In this document: positions 1 to 5,987 of the stretch, one piece after another
Layout: the number at the start of each line of letters is the position of its first letter
Numbering within the stretch: the stretch's first letter is position 1
Assembly (NCBI GenBank): GCA_021793595.1
Contig: JAJYSL010000207.1
Coordinates: forward strand, 1,510 to 7,536
Source of the DNA: Acidobacteriota bacterium
GTDB taxonomy: Bacteria > Acidobacteriota > Terriglobia > Terriglobales > Acidobacteriaceae
DNA length: 6,027 nt
Reading direction: 5' to 3'
Notes under the pieces: model-generated
The model's database searches: none
Told to the model about the DNA's origin: nothing
What the model saw: the letters and a program-made list of their open reading frames with translations, nothing else
Translations under genes and position numbers: made by a program

Positions 1-973
1 CGCCCTTTTCCGAGGGCGTGCTTGAGGCAGTTTCGCCGGGAACGTAGCCATTCCATCGCTGGTAGGCGTTCAGGCCGGGACGCGACGCCTTAAAGAACAT
101 GCTGCCGTGCAAATGGTTGGTCCCCGATTTGGAAGTGACCTGGATACTCGAGCCGCTGAAGCGTCCGTTCTCCGCGTCATAGCTGTTGGAAACGATGGTG
201 ACATCCTGCACCGAATCTTCGCTGGGCGTGATCACCGACGTGCCGCCCCAGACCGCGCTCACCGTGCTGATGCCATCGACGGATATGCCATTGGTCTCAT
301 ACTGACCGCCGCGGGCCTGGATCTGCGGCCCGTTTTCCGTCTGGAAAATTCCAGATGCGCCGTTACTGGAACCGCCCGGACCCTGGTTGCCCGGCAGATT
401 GTAGGTGCCGCCGCCGTTGCCCTGCGAACCGTCGCCGAAAACGCCCGGCGCCAGTTGCGCCAGTTGGAACACGTCGCGGTTGAAGGAAGGCAGATGCTGA
501 ATCTGGTTGCTATCGACGGTACCGCTGAGTGTCGCCGTTTCCGTGTCCAGGAGTGCCGCCTGGGAGCCACTGACCGTCACCGTTTGCGTCGCTTGTCCCA
601 AGGCAAGCTGCACATTCACCGCGTTGGCCTGCTCTGGCAGGATCTGGACATCGTTGAGCGTCTTTTTCTTGAACCCGGGCGCCTCGACCGTGAGCGTGAA
701 TCTACTCGGCGGGAGTGCATTGAAAGTGTAAACGCCGCCGCTGGAAGTCGTGGCGGTACTCGTATGGTTTGTCGCCGTATCGGTCAGCGAGACCGTCGCG
801 CCGGAAACTACTGCCCCGGCAGGATCGGTCACGACACCCTGAATGGATGCTCGAAACTGTGCACGCGATGCTGGAGTGAACAGGCAAATCGCAATCCATG
901 CCAGCAGAATGCCCAGGGAGGTCCCAGTTTTCCGCGTGATTAGATGGTTTCGTCTGAGAAAGGAAATTCGCAT
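1..973 (-). CDS. TonB-dependent receptor, Oar-like, N-terminal part (runs off left edge)
   Basis: Outer-membrane TonB-dependent receptor, probably importing oligosaccharides or another large ligand. The 324 visible residues come from reading the complement from ATG 973-971; no stop is met before the edge. Residues 1-38 are a Sec signal peptide (basic start, hydrophobic 19-33, likely cut after ASRA). Residues 41-125 are a carboxypeptidase-regulatory-like beta-sandwich (IQGVVTDPAGAVVSGATVSL, then GGVYTFNALPP and a PGF turn). Residues from about 140 onward are the plug, with QARGGQYETNGISVDGIS at 219-236 and the Oar-style ENGRFSGSSIQVTSKSGTN at 268-286 followed by HGS. Family members are usually about 1000 residues or more, so roughly two thirds, the barrel, lies outside. 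The start is supported by GGAGAG at 984-979, five bases upstream. It is divergent from the GH144 gene, which suggests a role in taking up that enzyme's products; the ligand itself is inference. Confidence 0.93.
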   Translation of the reverse strand, partial: MRISFLRRNHLITRKTGTSLGILLAWIAICLFTPASRAQFRASIQGVVTDPAGAVVSGATVSLTDTATNHTSTATTSSGGVYTFNALPPSRFTLTVEAPGFKKKTLNDVQILPEQANAVNVQLALGQATQTVTVSGSQAALLDTETATLSGTVDSNQIQHLPSFNRDVFQLAQLAPGVFGDGSQGNGGGTYNLPGNQGPGGSSNGASGIFQTENGPQIQARGGQYETNGISVDGISTVSAVWGGTSVITPSEDSVQDVTIVSNSYDAENGRFSGSSIQVTSKSGTNHLHGSMFFKASRPGLNAYQRWNGYVPGETASSTPSEKG

Positions 974-978
974 ATCGG

Positions 979-984
979 CTCTCC
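979..984 (-). promoter_or_regulatory. Ribosome binding site of the TonB-dependent receptor
   Basis: GGAGAG on the minus strand, five bases before the ATG at 973. It fixes the start of a gene that has no stop inside the window. A small dyad, CCGTTAAAACGG at 983-994, overlaps its upstream edge and could pair in the leader RNA. Confidence 0.75.
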
Positions 985-1060
985 GTTAAAACGGTTGTAC
1001 TTCTCCCTCTTGTTGTGCCCGCTTGTTTTCAGACGACTTCCAACGCTTGGCACGGCCATT

Positions 1061-1090
1061 TCGTCGCGATGGGCATTCCTTTCGCGACGA
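1061..1090. repeat. Inverted repeat, 9-bp perfect arms, 12-bp spacer
   Basis: TCGTCGCGA at 1061-1069 is exactly complementary to TCGCGACGA at 1082-1090. It ends four bases before the LacI-type operator and lies in what would be the leader of the leftward receptor. It could be a binding site for a dimeric regulator or a GC-rich RNA stem-loop. No T-run follows on either strand, so it is not a standard terminator. Function unknown. Confidence 0.6.
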
Positions 1091-1091
1091 C

Positions 1092-1121
1092 TTGCGCAAA
1101 CGATTGCGCTTAATTTAAAAT
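1092..1121 (+). promoter_or_regulatory. Possible sigma-70-type promoter for the GH144 gene
   Basis: TTGCGC (1092-1097) and TAAAAT (1116-1121) are separated by 18 bases. The -10 matches TATAAT at five positions, the -35 only at the TTG and by position. Transcription would begin near 1128, giving a leader of about 130 nt. The overlap with the operator at 1094-1109 strengthens the assignment, but it remains a prediction from motif and context. Confidence 0.4.
1094..1109. promoter_or_regulatory. Candidate LacI-family operator
   Basis: GCGCAAACGATTGCGC is a 16-bp dyad with seven of eight base pairs symmetric and a central CG at 1101-1102. This is the classic LacI/GalR operator form (AAnCGnTT core), in which the hinge helices' leucines pry open the central CpG. 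It differs at only three positions from the E. coli PurR box as I remember it. The LacI-family protein encoded at 3514-4611 is the obvious candidate ligand. The site overlaps the -35 and spacer of the proposed GH144 promoter, the layout expected for repression, and it is central enough to control the divergent receptor as well. Confidence 0.72.
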
Positions 1122-1189
1122 CAGCACCACTTCATGTAGAAGCTGTCAAGCGGCACGTCGAGGCCTTCGGCAGCATTGCGCTAGCGACT

Positions 1190-1237
1190 CGTTGCCCGGT
1201 CCCTGCAACGGGTCGAATCACGCGATGCTAACATCGC
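1190..1237 (+). other. Two short hairpins in the GH144 leader
   Basis: CGTTGC (1190-1195) pairs with GCAACG (1205-1210) around a 9-base loop, and GCGATG (1222-1227) pairs with CATCGC (1232-1237) around CTAA. The second ends seven bases before the Shine-Dalgarno sequence. They could shape translation of the leader, but 6-bp stems of this kind also occur by chance. Confidence 0.3.
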
Positions 1238-1244
1238 AGGCACT

Positions 1245-1251
1245 GGGAGAG
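1245..1251 (+). promoter_or_regulatory. Ribosome binding site that sets the GH144 start
   Basis: GGGAGAG lies six bases before ATG 1258. The same frame is open upstream with a TTG at 1192 and an ATG at 1225, but neither has such a site, and starting there would put a non-signal-like stretch before the signal peptide. Start 1258 is therefore preferred. Confidence 0.8.
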
Positions 1252-1257
1252 ATTCTG

Positions 1258-3426
1258 ATGAGTGATCGAAAAAACGACAAGAAAGCGATGACATCCATGC
1301 TGCTTTTCCTAGTCGGCCTTATCGCTGGATCAACCCCGGTCCTCGCCGATCAAAATTATTCGCAACAGGTCTTTTTTGTGAATAGCCTTTCGCCAGGGGA
1401 CTACTTTTACAGCAGCGGTCACGCGTCTGCGCCCAGTTCGCTGAAACTGGTCGGCGACAAGCTGCCCATCGAGACCTCCACATTCATCAGCGGCCCAAAT
1501 GCGCTGGAATTGCAATGGGAGTCGACTCCGCAAGGAGGATGGGAGGCCGCGCTGCACCTCTACCAATGGCGAAACCGATACGTGGATTTCCCTGGGGACA
1601 ACCTGTACATGTGGCTTTATACGCCAAATGGAATGAGCGCAAAATATCTGCCTCGGATCGTCTTGCAGGACACGGAAAGAAATTTCACGCAACCGCTGGA
1701 GTTGTCCGGTTTTTCGCCGGACCTGAAGGCCAGTCAATGGACCAGAATTCGCATTCCTCTGGATCGGTTCGTTACGGCTTCTTTACATCCTTTCCATCCG
1801 CATCAGACCAACACCCTGGTCTTTTTGCAAGGTGCTGCGGACGGCACTCTGCATACAGTATTTATCGATGACATTCGCATCGAAAAGGATGCCTCAGTAG
1901 CACAGCCTAAGTTGCCGATAGTGCAACAGGTCCGCGCCGAAGGATATGAGCGGCACATCGACATCTCCTGGAAACCGGTTCAGAATCCGTACTTCGATCA
2001 ATATGTAATCTATCGTTCCATTCAGGGAGGGACTTTCCGACCGATCGGCGTACAGAGGCCGGGGGTAAACCGATATACGGACTTCCTAGGAGACCCCCAC
2101 ATCACTGCCTCCTACAAAGTATCGGTGCGGACGTCGACGCTCCGTGAATCTCTTTTGTCTGCGGCCGCCACTGCAAGTACGCATCCCATGAGCGACGACG
2201 AACTTATGACCATGGTCCAGGAGGCATCCTTCCGTTATTACTGGGAAGGCGCGGAACCGCATTCAGGGATGACGCGGGAAAATATGCCGGGCGACGATGA
2301 CATCATAGCTACCGGCGCGAGTGGTTTTGGCATCATGGCACTCATCGTCGGCGCAGACCGGGGATTCATTACGCGGCAACAGGCCATCGATCGCCTGCTG
2401 CGCATCACTGCATTCCTGGAAACGGCCGACCGCTATCATGGTGCGTGGCCGCATTTTCTGAGCGGCAGCACAGGGCATCGGCTGCCCGTCTTCGGCATGT
2501 TCGACAATGGAGCGGACCTGGTTGAGACCTCGTTTCTGATGGAAGGCTTGCTCTCCGCACGCCAATACTTCAAGGGCAACAGTACTTCGGAGAAAGAACT
2601 CTATGCGAGAATTACGGACCTTTGGCAGGGGGTAGATTGGAACTGGTTCCGCGCGACCCCCAGGAGGGATGCTCTCTACTGGCATTGGTCGCCGGAATAT
2701 TCCTGGCACATTGCCAATCGACTTACCGGCTGGAATGAGGTGATGATCACGTATTTGGAGGCCATCGCTTCACCCACACACCCAATCCCCGCCAGCGACT
2801 ATTACAGCGGATGGGTAGGCGAAGGCATCGGCAATCATTACGCTAACGGCAAAAGCTACTACGGCATTACCCTGTCCGTCGGCGGAGGAACTGGCGGCCC
2901 ACTCTTCTTCACCGACTACTCCTTTATGGGCTACGATCCCCACGGACGCCGGGACAAGTTCGCAGATTACTACGAGAACAACCGTGATCAGTCGCTCATC
3001 AATCAGGCCTATTGCATCCAGGACCCGCACAATTGGAAGGGATACGGCGCCAACACATGGGGTCTTACCGCCGTCGATGGCCCGGGTGGATATGTTCCCT
3101 ATGAACCCACCTTGGATCTCGACGATGGGACCATTGCTCCCACTGGAGCGATCAGCGCCTTTGCCTATACTCCAGAGCGCTCCATGCTTGCCCTGAAACA
3201 CTTCTACCGCGATCTGGGAGCTCAGGTGTGGGGCATCTATGGCTTCCGCGATGCCTTCAACTTACAGGAGAACTGGTACTCCGGGATTACCATGGGGCTA
3301 AATCAGGCCCCAATGGCGGTGATGATCGAGAACTATCGCACAGGACTTGTCTGGCGCAGCTTCATGGCCAATCCCGAGATTAAACATATGTTGACGGAGG
3401 TTGATTTCCGCCCCAGTAAGCCCTGA
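1258..3426 (+). CDS. Secreted GH144-like glycoside hydrolase (probable beta-1,2-glucan-active enzyme)
   Basis: A 722-residue secreted enzyme. Residues 1-30 are a Sec signal peptide (hydrophobic 14-24, likely cut after PVLA); there is no lipobox cysteine. Residues about 38-210 form a beta-rich domain resembling galactose-binding-like/carbohydrate-binding folds, ending VFIDDIRIE. Residues about 218-300 look like a fibronectin-III domain ([17 protein letters not shown]). Residues about 312-720 are the 'glycoamylase'/GH144 alpha-barrel: FRYYWE (325), ATGASGFG (351), WPHFLSG (397), [18 protein letters not shown] (415), GWNE (491), [11 protein letters not shown] (551), [20 protein letters not shown] (627) and [20 protein letters not shown] (680). 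D416, D420, E423 and E494 are candidate catalytic or subsite acids. Characterised GH144 enzymes are endo-beta-1,2-glucanases or sophorose-releasing exo-enzymes; databases often call homologues 'glucoamylase family', which misleads. The domain call is firm; the exact substrate is inference. It is followed after 87 bp by the LacI gene. Confidence 0.9.
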   Translation: MSDRKNDKKAMTSMLLFLVGLIAGSTPVLADQNYSQQVFFVNSLSPGDYFYSSGHASAPSSLKLVGDKLPIETSTFISGPNALELQWESTPQGGWEAALHLYQWRNRYVDFPGDNLYMWLYTPNGMSAKYLPRIVLQDTERNFTQPLELSGFSPDLKASQWTRIRIPLDRFVTASLHPFHPHQTNTLVFLQGAADGTLHTVFIDDIRIEKDASVAQPKLPIVQQVRAEGYERHIDISWKPVQNPYFDQYVIYRSIQGGTFRPIGVQRPGVNRYTDFLGDPHITASYKVSVRTSTLRESLLSAAATASTHPMSDDELMTMVQEASFRYYWEGAEPHSGMTRENMPGDDDIIATGASGFGIMALIVGADRGFITRQQAIDRLLRITAFLETADRYHGAWPHFLSGSTGHRLPVFGMFDNGADLVETSFLMEGLLSARQYFKGNSTSEKELYARITDLWQGVDWNWFRATPRRDALYWHWSPEYSWHIANRLTGWNEVMITYLEAIASPTHPIPASDYYSGWVGEGIGNHYANGKSYYGITLSVGGGTGGPLFFTDYSFMGYDPHGRRDKFADYYENNRDQSLINQAYCIQDPHNWKGYGANTWGLTAVDGPGGYVPYEPTLDLDDGTIAPTGAISAFAYTPERSMLALKHFYRDLGAQVWGIYGFRDAFNLQENWYSGITMGLNQAPMAVMIENYRTGLVWRSFMANPEIKHMLTEVDFRPSKP

Positions 3427-3513
3427 TGCACCGTCAACTGTTTTCAGGAACAACCGCTTTTCAGCAGCACGTTGATTCGGCGTGCGGAAAAATTGAGGCA
3501 CACAAGCTAAGTC
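3427..3513 (+). other. GH144-lacI intergenic gap with weak operator-like site
   Basis: This 87-bp gap has no strong terminator. GCACG (3467-3471) and CGTGC (3481-3485) could form a 5-bp stem, but no T-run follows. GAACAACCGCTTTTCA at 3448-3463 carries the LacI-family core AAnCGnTT with poor outer symmetry and lies about 50 bp before the regulator's start, so it might be a weak autoregulatory site. Read-through from the hydrolase gene into the regulator is plausible. Confidence 0.35.
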
Positions 3514-4611
3514 ATGACCATAAAACGTCAGCATCCGGATAAATCCCTGCCCCTCGGAACCGTGGGTCTGAAAGAACTCGCCGCGCATCTGGGGCTTTCG
3601 CAAGCCACGGTGTCTCGTGTCATCAACCGGTCTGCAACGACGCATCGTATTTCCGCAACCACACAGCAGCGTGTTCTGGCCGCCGCCGCGTCTCTCAATT
3701 ACAGGCCGAATGTTTTTGCCCGCGGATTGCGGAACAAGCGCAGCTTCACTGTAGGCGTCATAGTCCCGGAAATCAGGGATGGTTACTCGACCGCCGTGCT
3801 GGGAGGAATCGAGGACACGCTGCTGCAGAATGGCTTCTTCTATTTTGTCGTGAGCCATCGCCATCGGGAAGACTTGCTCCTGGGCTATCCTCGTCTTCTC
3901 CTGGATCGGGCCGTGGAAGGCATCATTGCGGTGGACTCAGCCATTCAAGAGGACCTGCCCGTTCCCGTGGTCGCCATCTCCGGACACATTCGCCATAAAT
4001 CCACCGTCAATATCAAGCTCGATCATATTCTGGCTGCGCGATATGCGCTCGAACATCTGCATAAACTTGGGCACCGCCGCATAGCCATTATCAAGGGGCA
4101 GGCCTTCAGCTCCGATACGGCCGTCCGCTGGAATGCTATTTGCAAAACGGTCGCCGGGCTCGGCCTTTCCATCGATCCCAAGCTCGTTGTGCAATTGGAA
4201 GGTTCAGCCCCCGGCATCGGTCCAGGCCGAGAGGCTGCCCTCGAATTGCTTCAGCGCAAGCGGCCTTTCTCGGCCATCTTTGCCTTCAACGACCTCTCGG
4301 CGATCGGCGCAATAACCGTGCTTCATGAAGCGGGACTTCGGGTACCGGCACAGATTTCCGTGGTGGGATTTGACGATATCCTCAGCGCCTCGACCAACAA
4401 TCCCGCGCTGACCACCGTGCGGCAGCCGCTGAACGAGATGGGTCAAATTGCAGCCACGACGCTGCTGCAGTTGATCCAACGAGAGAACCCCGATCCACCG
4501 AAATCTTCCATCCGCGTCGTACCTACATTTATCGTGCGTGAGTCCACGGCAGACGCTCCACGCAGGGTGCAATCCATGACGAAGAATCAAACATTCACAA
4601 AACCTGCCTGA
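3514..4611 (+). CDS. LacI-family transcriptional regulator
   Basis: A 365-residue cytoplasmic repressor of usual family size. The N-terminal helix-turn-helix is at 18-38 (LKELAAHLGLSQATVSRVIN), the hinge at 63-76 (YRPNVFARGLRNKR) with L72 as the probable minor-groove leucine, and the periplasmic-binding-protein-like sugar-sensing domain runs from about 78 to 343 (TVGVIVPEI, VEGIIAVDS, HLHKLGHRRIAIIKG, AIFAFNDLSAIGA, ISVVGFDDI, LTTVRQPLNEMG). A short tail follows. About 16 extra residues precede the HTH. ATG 3514 is the first start after an in-frame TAA at 3508, but its ribosome binding site is poor (GAGG 15 bases away), so a GTG at 3562 cannot be excluded. Its position between the hydrolase and transporter genes suggests it senses a breakdown product of the local glycan and acts at 1094-1109. 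The inducer is unknown. Confidence 0.95.
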   Translation: MTIKRQHPDKSLPLGTVGLKELAAHLGLSQATVSRVINRSATTHRISATTQQRVLAAAASLNYRPNVFARGLRNKRSFTVGVIVPEIRDGYSTAVLGGIEDTLLQNGFFYFVVSHRHREDLLLGYPRLLLDRAVEGIIAVDSAIQEDLPVPVVAISGHIRHKSTVNIKLDHILAARYALEHLHKLGHRRIAIIKGQAFSSDTAVRWNAICKTVAGLGLSIDPKLVVQLEGSAPGIGPGREAALELLQRKRPFSAIFAFNDLSAIGAITVLHEAGLRVPAQISVVGFDDILSASTNNPALTTVRQPLNEMGQIAATTLLQLIQRENPDPPKSSIRVVPTFIVRESTADAPRRVQSMTKNQTFTKPA

Positions 4612-4724
4612 AGCCCGGGTAGAGCAGCTCAAATGCCACTGGCTCTGCTATGCTGAGGTTCTGTTCTCAGGCATTCTGGCTGCAGCGTCTCGTACCGTCT
4701 GGGATTTTCCGTCGGTGAAACACA
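4612..4724 (+). other. lacI-MFS intergenic gap
   Basis: This 113-bp gap contains a small hairpin (CTGAG 4653-4657 with CTCAG 4666-4670) lacking a T-run, and an extended -10-like TGCTATGCT at 4646-4654 without a good -35. GGTGA at 4714-4718 sits six bases before the TTG start of the transporter remnant. No LacI-type dyad was seen here. Confidence 0.4.
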
Positions 4725-5234
4725 TTGAATACATCGTCACGCACACGGCCCGGCTTGTTCCTCTTGTATCTCAGCTTCATCCTCATGGGTATCTGCACAA
4801 CAATCCTGGGGCCCATCTTGCCAGCGCTTTCTGCCCGCTGGAACATGAATGATGCCCACGCTGGGTCTCTTTTTACAGCCCAATTTATCGGTTCCTCCCT
4901 GGGCGCCTTGCTCGCAGCCATTTAGCCCTTCAAAAGCACCGTGATCGGTTTCATCACTGTTGCTCTGGGCCTTATACTGCTCACCGTCTCCACCCCGCTT
5001 GCCGCCGTGCCGGTCTTGTTTATGTACGGCTTGGGCGTTGGCCTTGTCCTAACAGGGATCAACCTCACGGTGAGCAGCATGGCCGGGGGAAACCGCGGCA
5101 CGGCTCTCTCTTGGCTGGACTCGTCAGGGGATCCAGTGTCAGTGCGGTTCAATGCCATCGCTCTCCATATACCGGACGCGGAGAAGTCCTTGCCACGTTG
5201 GACGAAAGCCAACGCTGAATGTCCTTCACGCTGA
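4725..5234 (+). pseudogene. MFS transporter remnant (nonsense codon and 3' truncation)
   Basis: N-terminal part of a major facilitator superfamily permease, presumably an inner-membrane sugar carrier given its neighbours. Translation from TTG 4725 (GGTGA six bases upstream; an in-frame TGA at 4716 rules out an earlier start) gives RPGLFLLYLSFILMGICTT (TM1, about 11-33) and HAGSLFTAQFIGSSLGALLA (TM2, about 45-66), then TAG at 4923-4925. The same frame continues without a shift as VIGFITVALGLILLTVST (TM3) and AAVPVLFMYGLGVGLVLTGI (TM4), then VSSMAGGNRGTALS ending near 5111. The following residues to the stop at 5234 (starting WLDSSGDP) no longer look like an MFS protein, where another membrane helix is expected. 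A working member has about 400 residues and twelve helices; here only four remain. So this is one nonsense mutation plus loss of two thirds of the gene. Only the part up to 5111 is recognisable. Confidence 0.85.
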
Positions 5235-5248
5235 TGCCGACTCTGAAG

Positions 5249-5277
5249 TTGTACTCAACAACGAGGCCACGTAAAAT
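5249..5277 (+). promoter_or_regulatory. Probable promoter of the toxin-antitoxin operon
   Basis: TTGTAC (5249-5254) and TAAAAT (5272-5277) are spaced by exactly 17 bases. The -10 matches five of six consensus positions; the -35 keeps TTG. The -10 lies inside the dyad CACGTA-AAA-TACGTG (5268-5282), so antitoxin binding there would block transcription. Further TAAAAT copies at 5290, 5299 and 5308 lack a matching -35. Confidence 0.5.
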
Positions 5278-5315
5278 ACGTGCAGCACGTAAAATAAGTA
5301 AAATAAGTAAAATAG
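5268..5315. repeat. Iterated 9-bp repeats and dyad: probable toxin-antitoxin operator
   Basis: GTAAAATAA occurs at 5289-5297 and 5298-5306, with a third copy ending G at 5307-5315. A fourth copy, GTAAAATAC, begins at 5271, exactly two periods earlier. CACGTAAAATA is therefore a direct repeat at 5268 and 5286. The first copy lies in a perfect dyad, CACGTA/TACGTG around AAA (5268-5282), and the intervening unit GTGCAGCAC (5280-5288) is itself self-complementary. Ribbon-helix-helix antitoxins commonly bind such closely spaced repeats in front of their own gene, so autoregulation is the likely role. It ends 11 bases before the antitoxin start. Confidence 0.65.
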
Positions 5316-5326
5316 GTGGCTCTGTC

Positions 5327-5575
5327 ATGGCACAGGCCAGCAAAAAGCAAAATGTCACGGTCAGTCTGACTCCACAGACCATTCAGAAGGCGAAAGTGCT
5401 CGCGGCCAAACGTTCTACCTCGATCAGCGGGCTTCTCGCCGAACAAATCGACATCCTCGTGGGTGCGGAAGAAGCGTATGAGCAGGCCAAACGGACAGCC
5501 CTGGCACTGTTGGAAAAGGGTTTCCATATGGGCGGGGTGATCTCTGCCAGCCGGGCTGAACTGCATGAGCGATAA
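5327..5575 (+). CDS. vapB: Ribbon-helix-helix antitoxin (VapB-like)
   Basis: An 82-residue antitoxin. Residues about 8-45 form a ribbon-helix-helix DNA-binding fold: strand QNVTVSLT, helix PQTIQKAKVLAAKR, turn STS, helix ISGLLAEQIDILV. Residues 46-82 (EEAYEQAKRTALALLEKG, then SRAELHER) are the tail that usually wraps the PIN toxin; the closing S-R-x-E-L-H-x-R is typical of PIN-associated antitoxins. ATG 5327 has AGGTGG seven bases upstream. An in-frame ATG at 5219 would add 36 residues translated from the repeat array (KISKISKI) and is not believed. The gene overlaps the toxin by 11 bases, which suggests translational coupling. The antitoxin would neutralise the toxin and, with it, repress the operon at 5268-5315. 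The symbol is by convention from the toxin partner. Confidence 0.9.
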   Translation: MAQASKKQNVTVSLTPQTIQKAKVLAAKRSTSISGLLAEQIDILVGAEEAYEQAKRTALALLEKGFHMGGVISASRAELHER

Positions 5576-5987
5576 GACCTTCGTCGACACCAATATTTTG
5601 ATCTACGCGCATGATCTCGATGCCAAAGCCAAGCATGAGATCGCGAAGGAGGTTCTCCGTGCCCTCTGGAGTAGCCGCACCGGCGTCCTCAGTATGCAGG
5701 TGCTCCAGGAATTTTACGTAAATGCGACCCGGAAAATCTCCTCGCCTTTGAGCAGGAAGGCGGCTCGCCGCGTCGTGAACAGCTATGCCACTTGGTGTGT
5801 GGACACGGTAGCCGAGGACATTTTCATGGCATTCCAGATTGAGGATGAGGCCCGAATCAGGTTTTGGGACGCCCTCATTCTTGCGAGCGCACGAAAGGCC
5901 GGCGCAGTGCGAATCCTCTCGGAGGACTTGAACGCCGGTCAACGGATCGTTGGTATAGGCATTGAAAACCCTTTTGCCCGCGCCTAG
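5565..5987 (+). CDS. vapC: PIN-domain ribonuclease toxin (VapC-like)
   Basis: A 140-residue PIN-domain endoribonuclease, the toxic half of a type II toxin-antitoxin pair; family members cleave tRNAs or rRNA using Mg2+ or Mn2+. The four expected acidic positions are present: D8 in FVDTNILIYA, E49 in LQEFYVN, D102 in FWDALILASA and D121 in ILSEDLNAG (E120 beside it). T9 and N10 complete the usual DTN start motif. Length is normal and there is no stop or shift, so the toxin looks active. ATG 5565 lies inside the antitoxin gene; no strong ribosome binding site precedes it, consistent with coupled translation that keeps antitoxin in excess. The RNA target cannot be predicted. It lies downstream of a decayed transporter, a common setting for mobile or acquired modules. 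Confidence 0.95.
   Translation: MSDKTFVDTNILIYAHDLDAKAKHEIAKEVLRALWSSRTGVLSMQVLQEFYVNATRKISSPLSRKAARRVVNSYATWCVDTVAEDIFMAFQIEDEARIRFWDALILASARKAGAVRILSEDLNAGQRIVGIGIENPFARA

Larger units (their letters stand above)
974..1257. other. Divergent intergenic control region
   Basis: This 284-bp gap separates the leftward receptor from the rightward GH144 gene and holds no convincing gene. From left to right I see the receptor's ribosome binding site, a 9-bp-arm inverted repeat (1061-1090), a LacI/PurR-like operator (1094-1109), an AT-rich patch (1110-1121) usable as a rightward -10, a palindrome CGCTAGCG (1179-1186), two short leader hairpins (1190-1210 and 1222-1237) and the GH144 ribosome binding site. 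A leftward promoter for the receptor must lie here too, but I could not place it with confidence. Confidence 0.8.

Noticed and set aside
107..943. Plus-strand open frame of 278 codons
   Set aside because: It lies antisense to the TonB-dependent receptor, is rich in Arg and Ala as expected of a shadow frame, and resembles no family I know.
1144..1149. Perfect TTGACA on the minus strand as a -35 for the receptor
   Set aside because: At 16-18 bases downstream there is only TGCTGA-like sequence, not a -10; the AT-rich patch lies too far away.
944..1231. Plus-strand open frame of 95 codons across the divergent gap
   Set aside because: It begins inside the receptor gene on the other strand, has no recognisable domain and runs over the operator and promoter elements.
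1192..1257. Upstream extension of the GH144 gene from TTG 1192 or ATG 1225
   Set aside because: Start 1258 has a strong GGGAGAG at correct spacing and gives a proper signal peptide; the upstream starts have neither.
2770..3201. Minus-strand open frames inside the GH144 gene
   Set aside because: They are shadows of a well-recognised coding frame, without ribosome binding sites or domain similarity.
3467..3485. Hairpin after the GH144 gene as a terminator
   Set aside because: The stem is only 5 bp with a 9-base loop and no T-run follows.
5268..5315. Repeats as a CRISPR array or replication iterons
   Set aside because: Units are only 9 bp and contiguous with no spacers, and no Cas or Rep gene is present; the position just before an antitoxin explains them better.
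5219..5326. Longer antitoxin start at ATG 5219
   Set aside because: The added residues come from the repeat array and decayed DNA; ATG 5327 has AGGTGG at ideal spacing and begins a normal-length family member.
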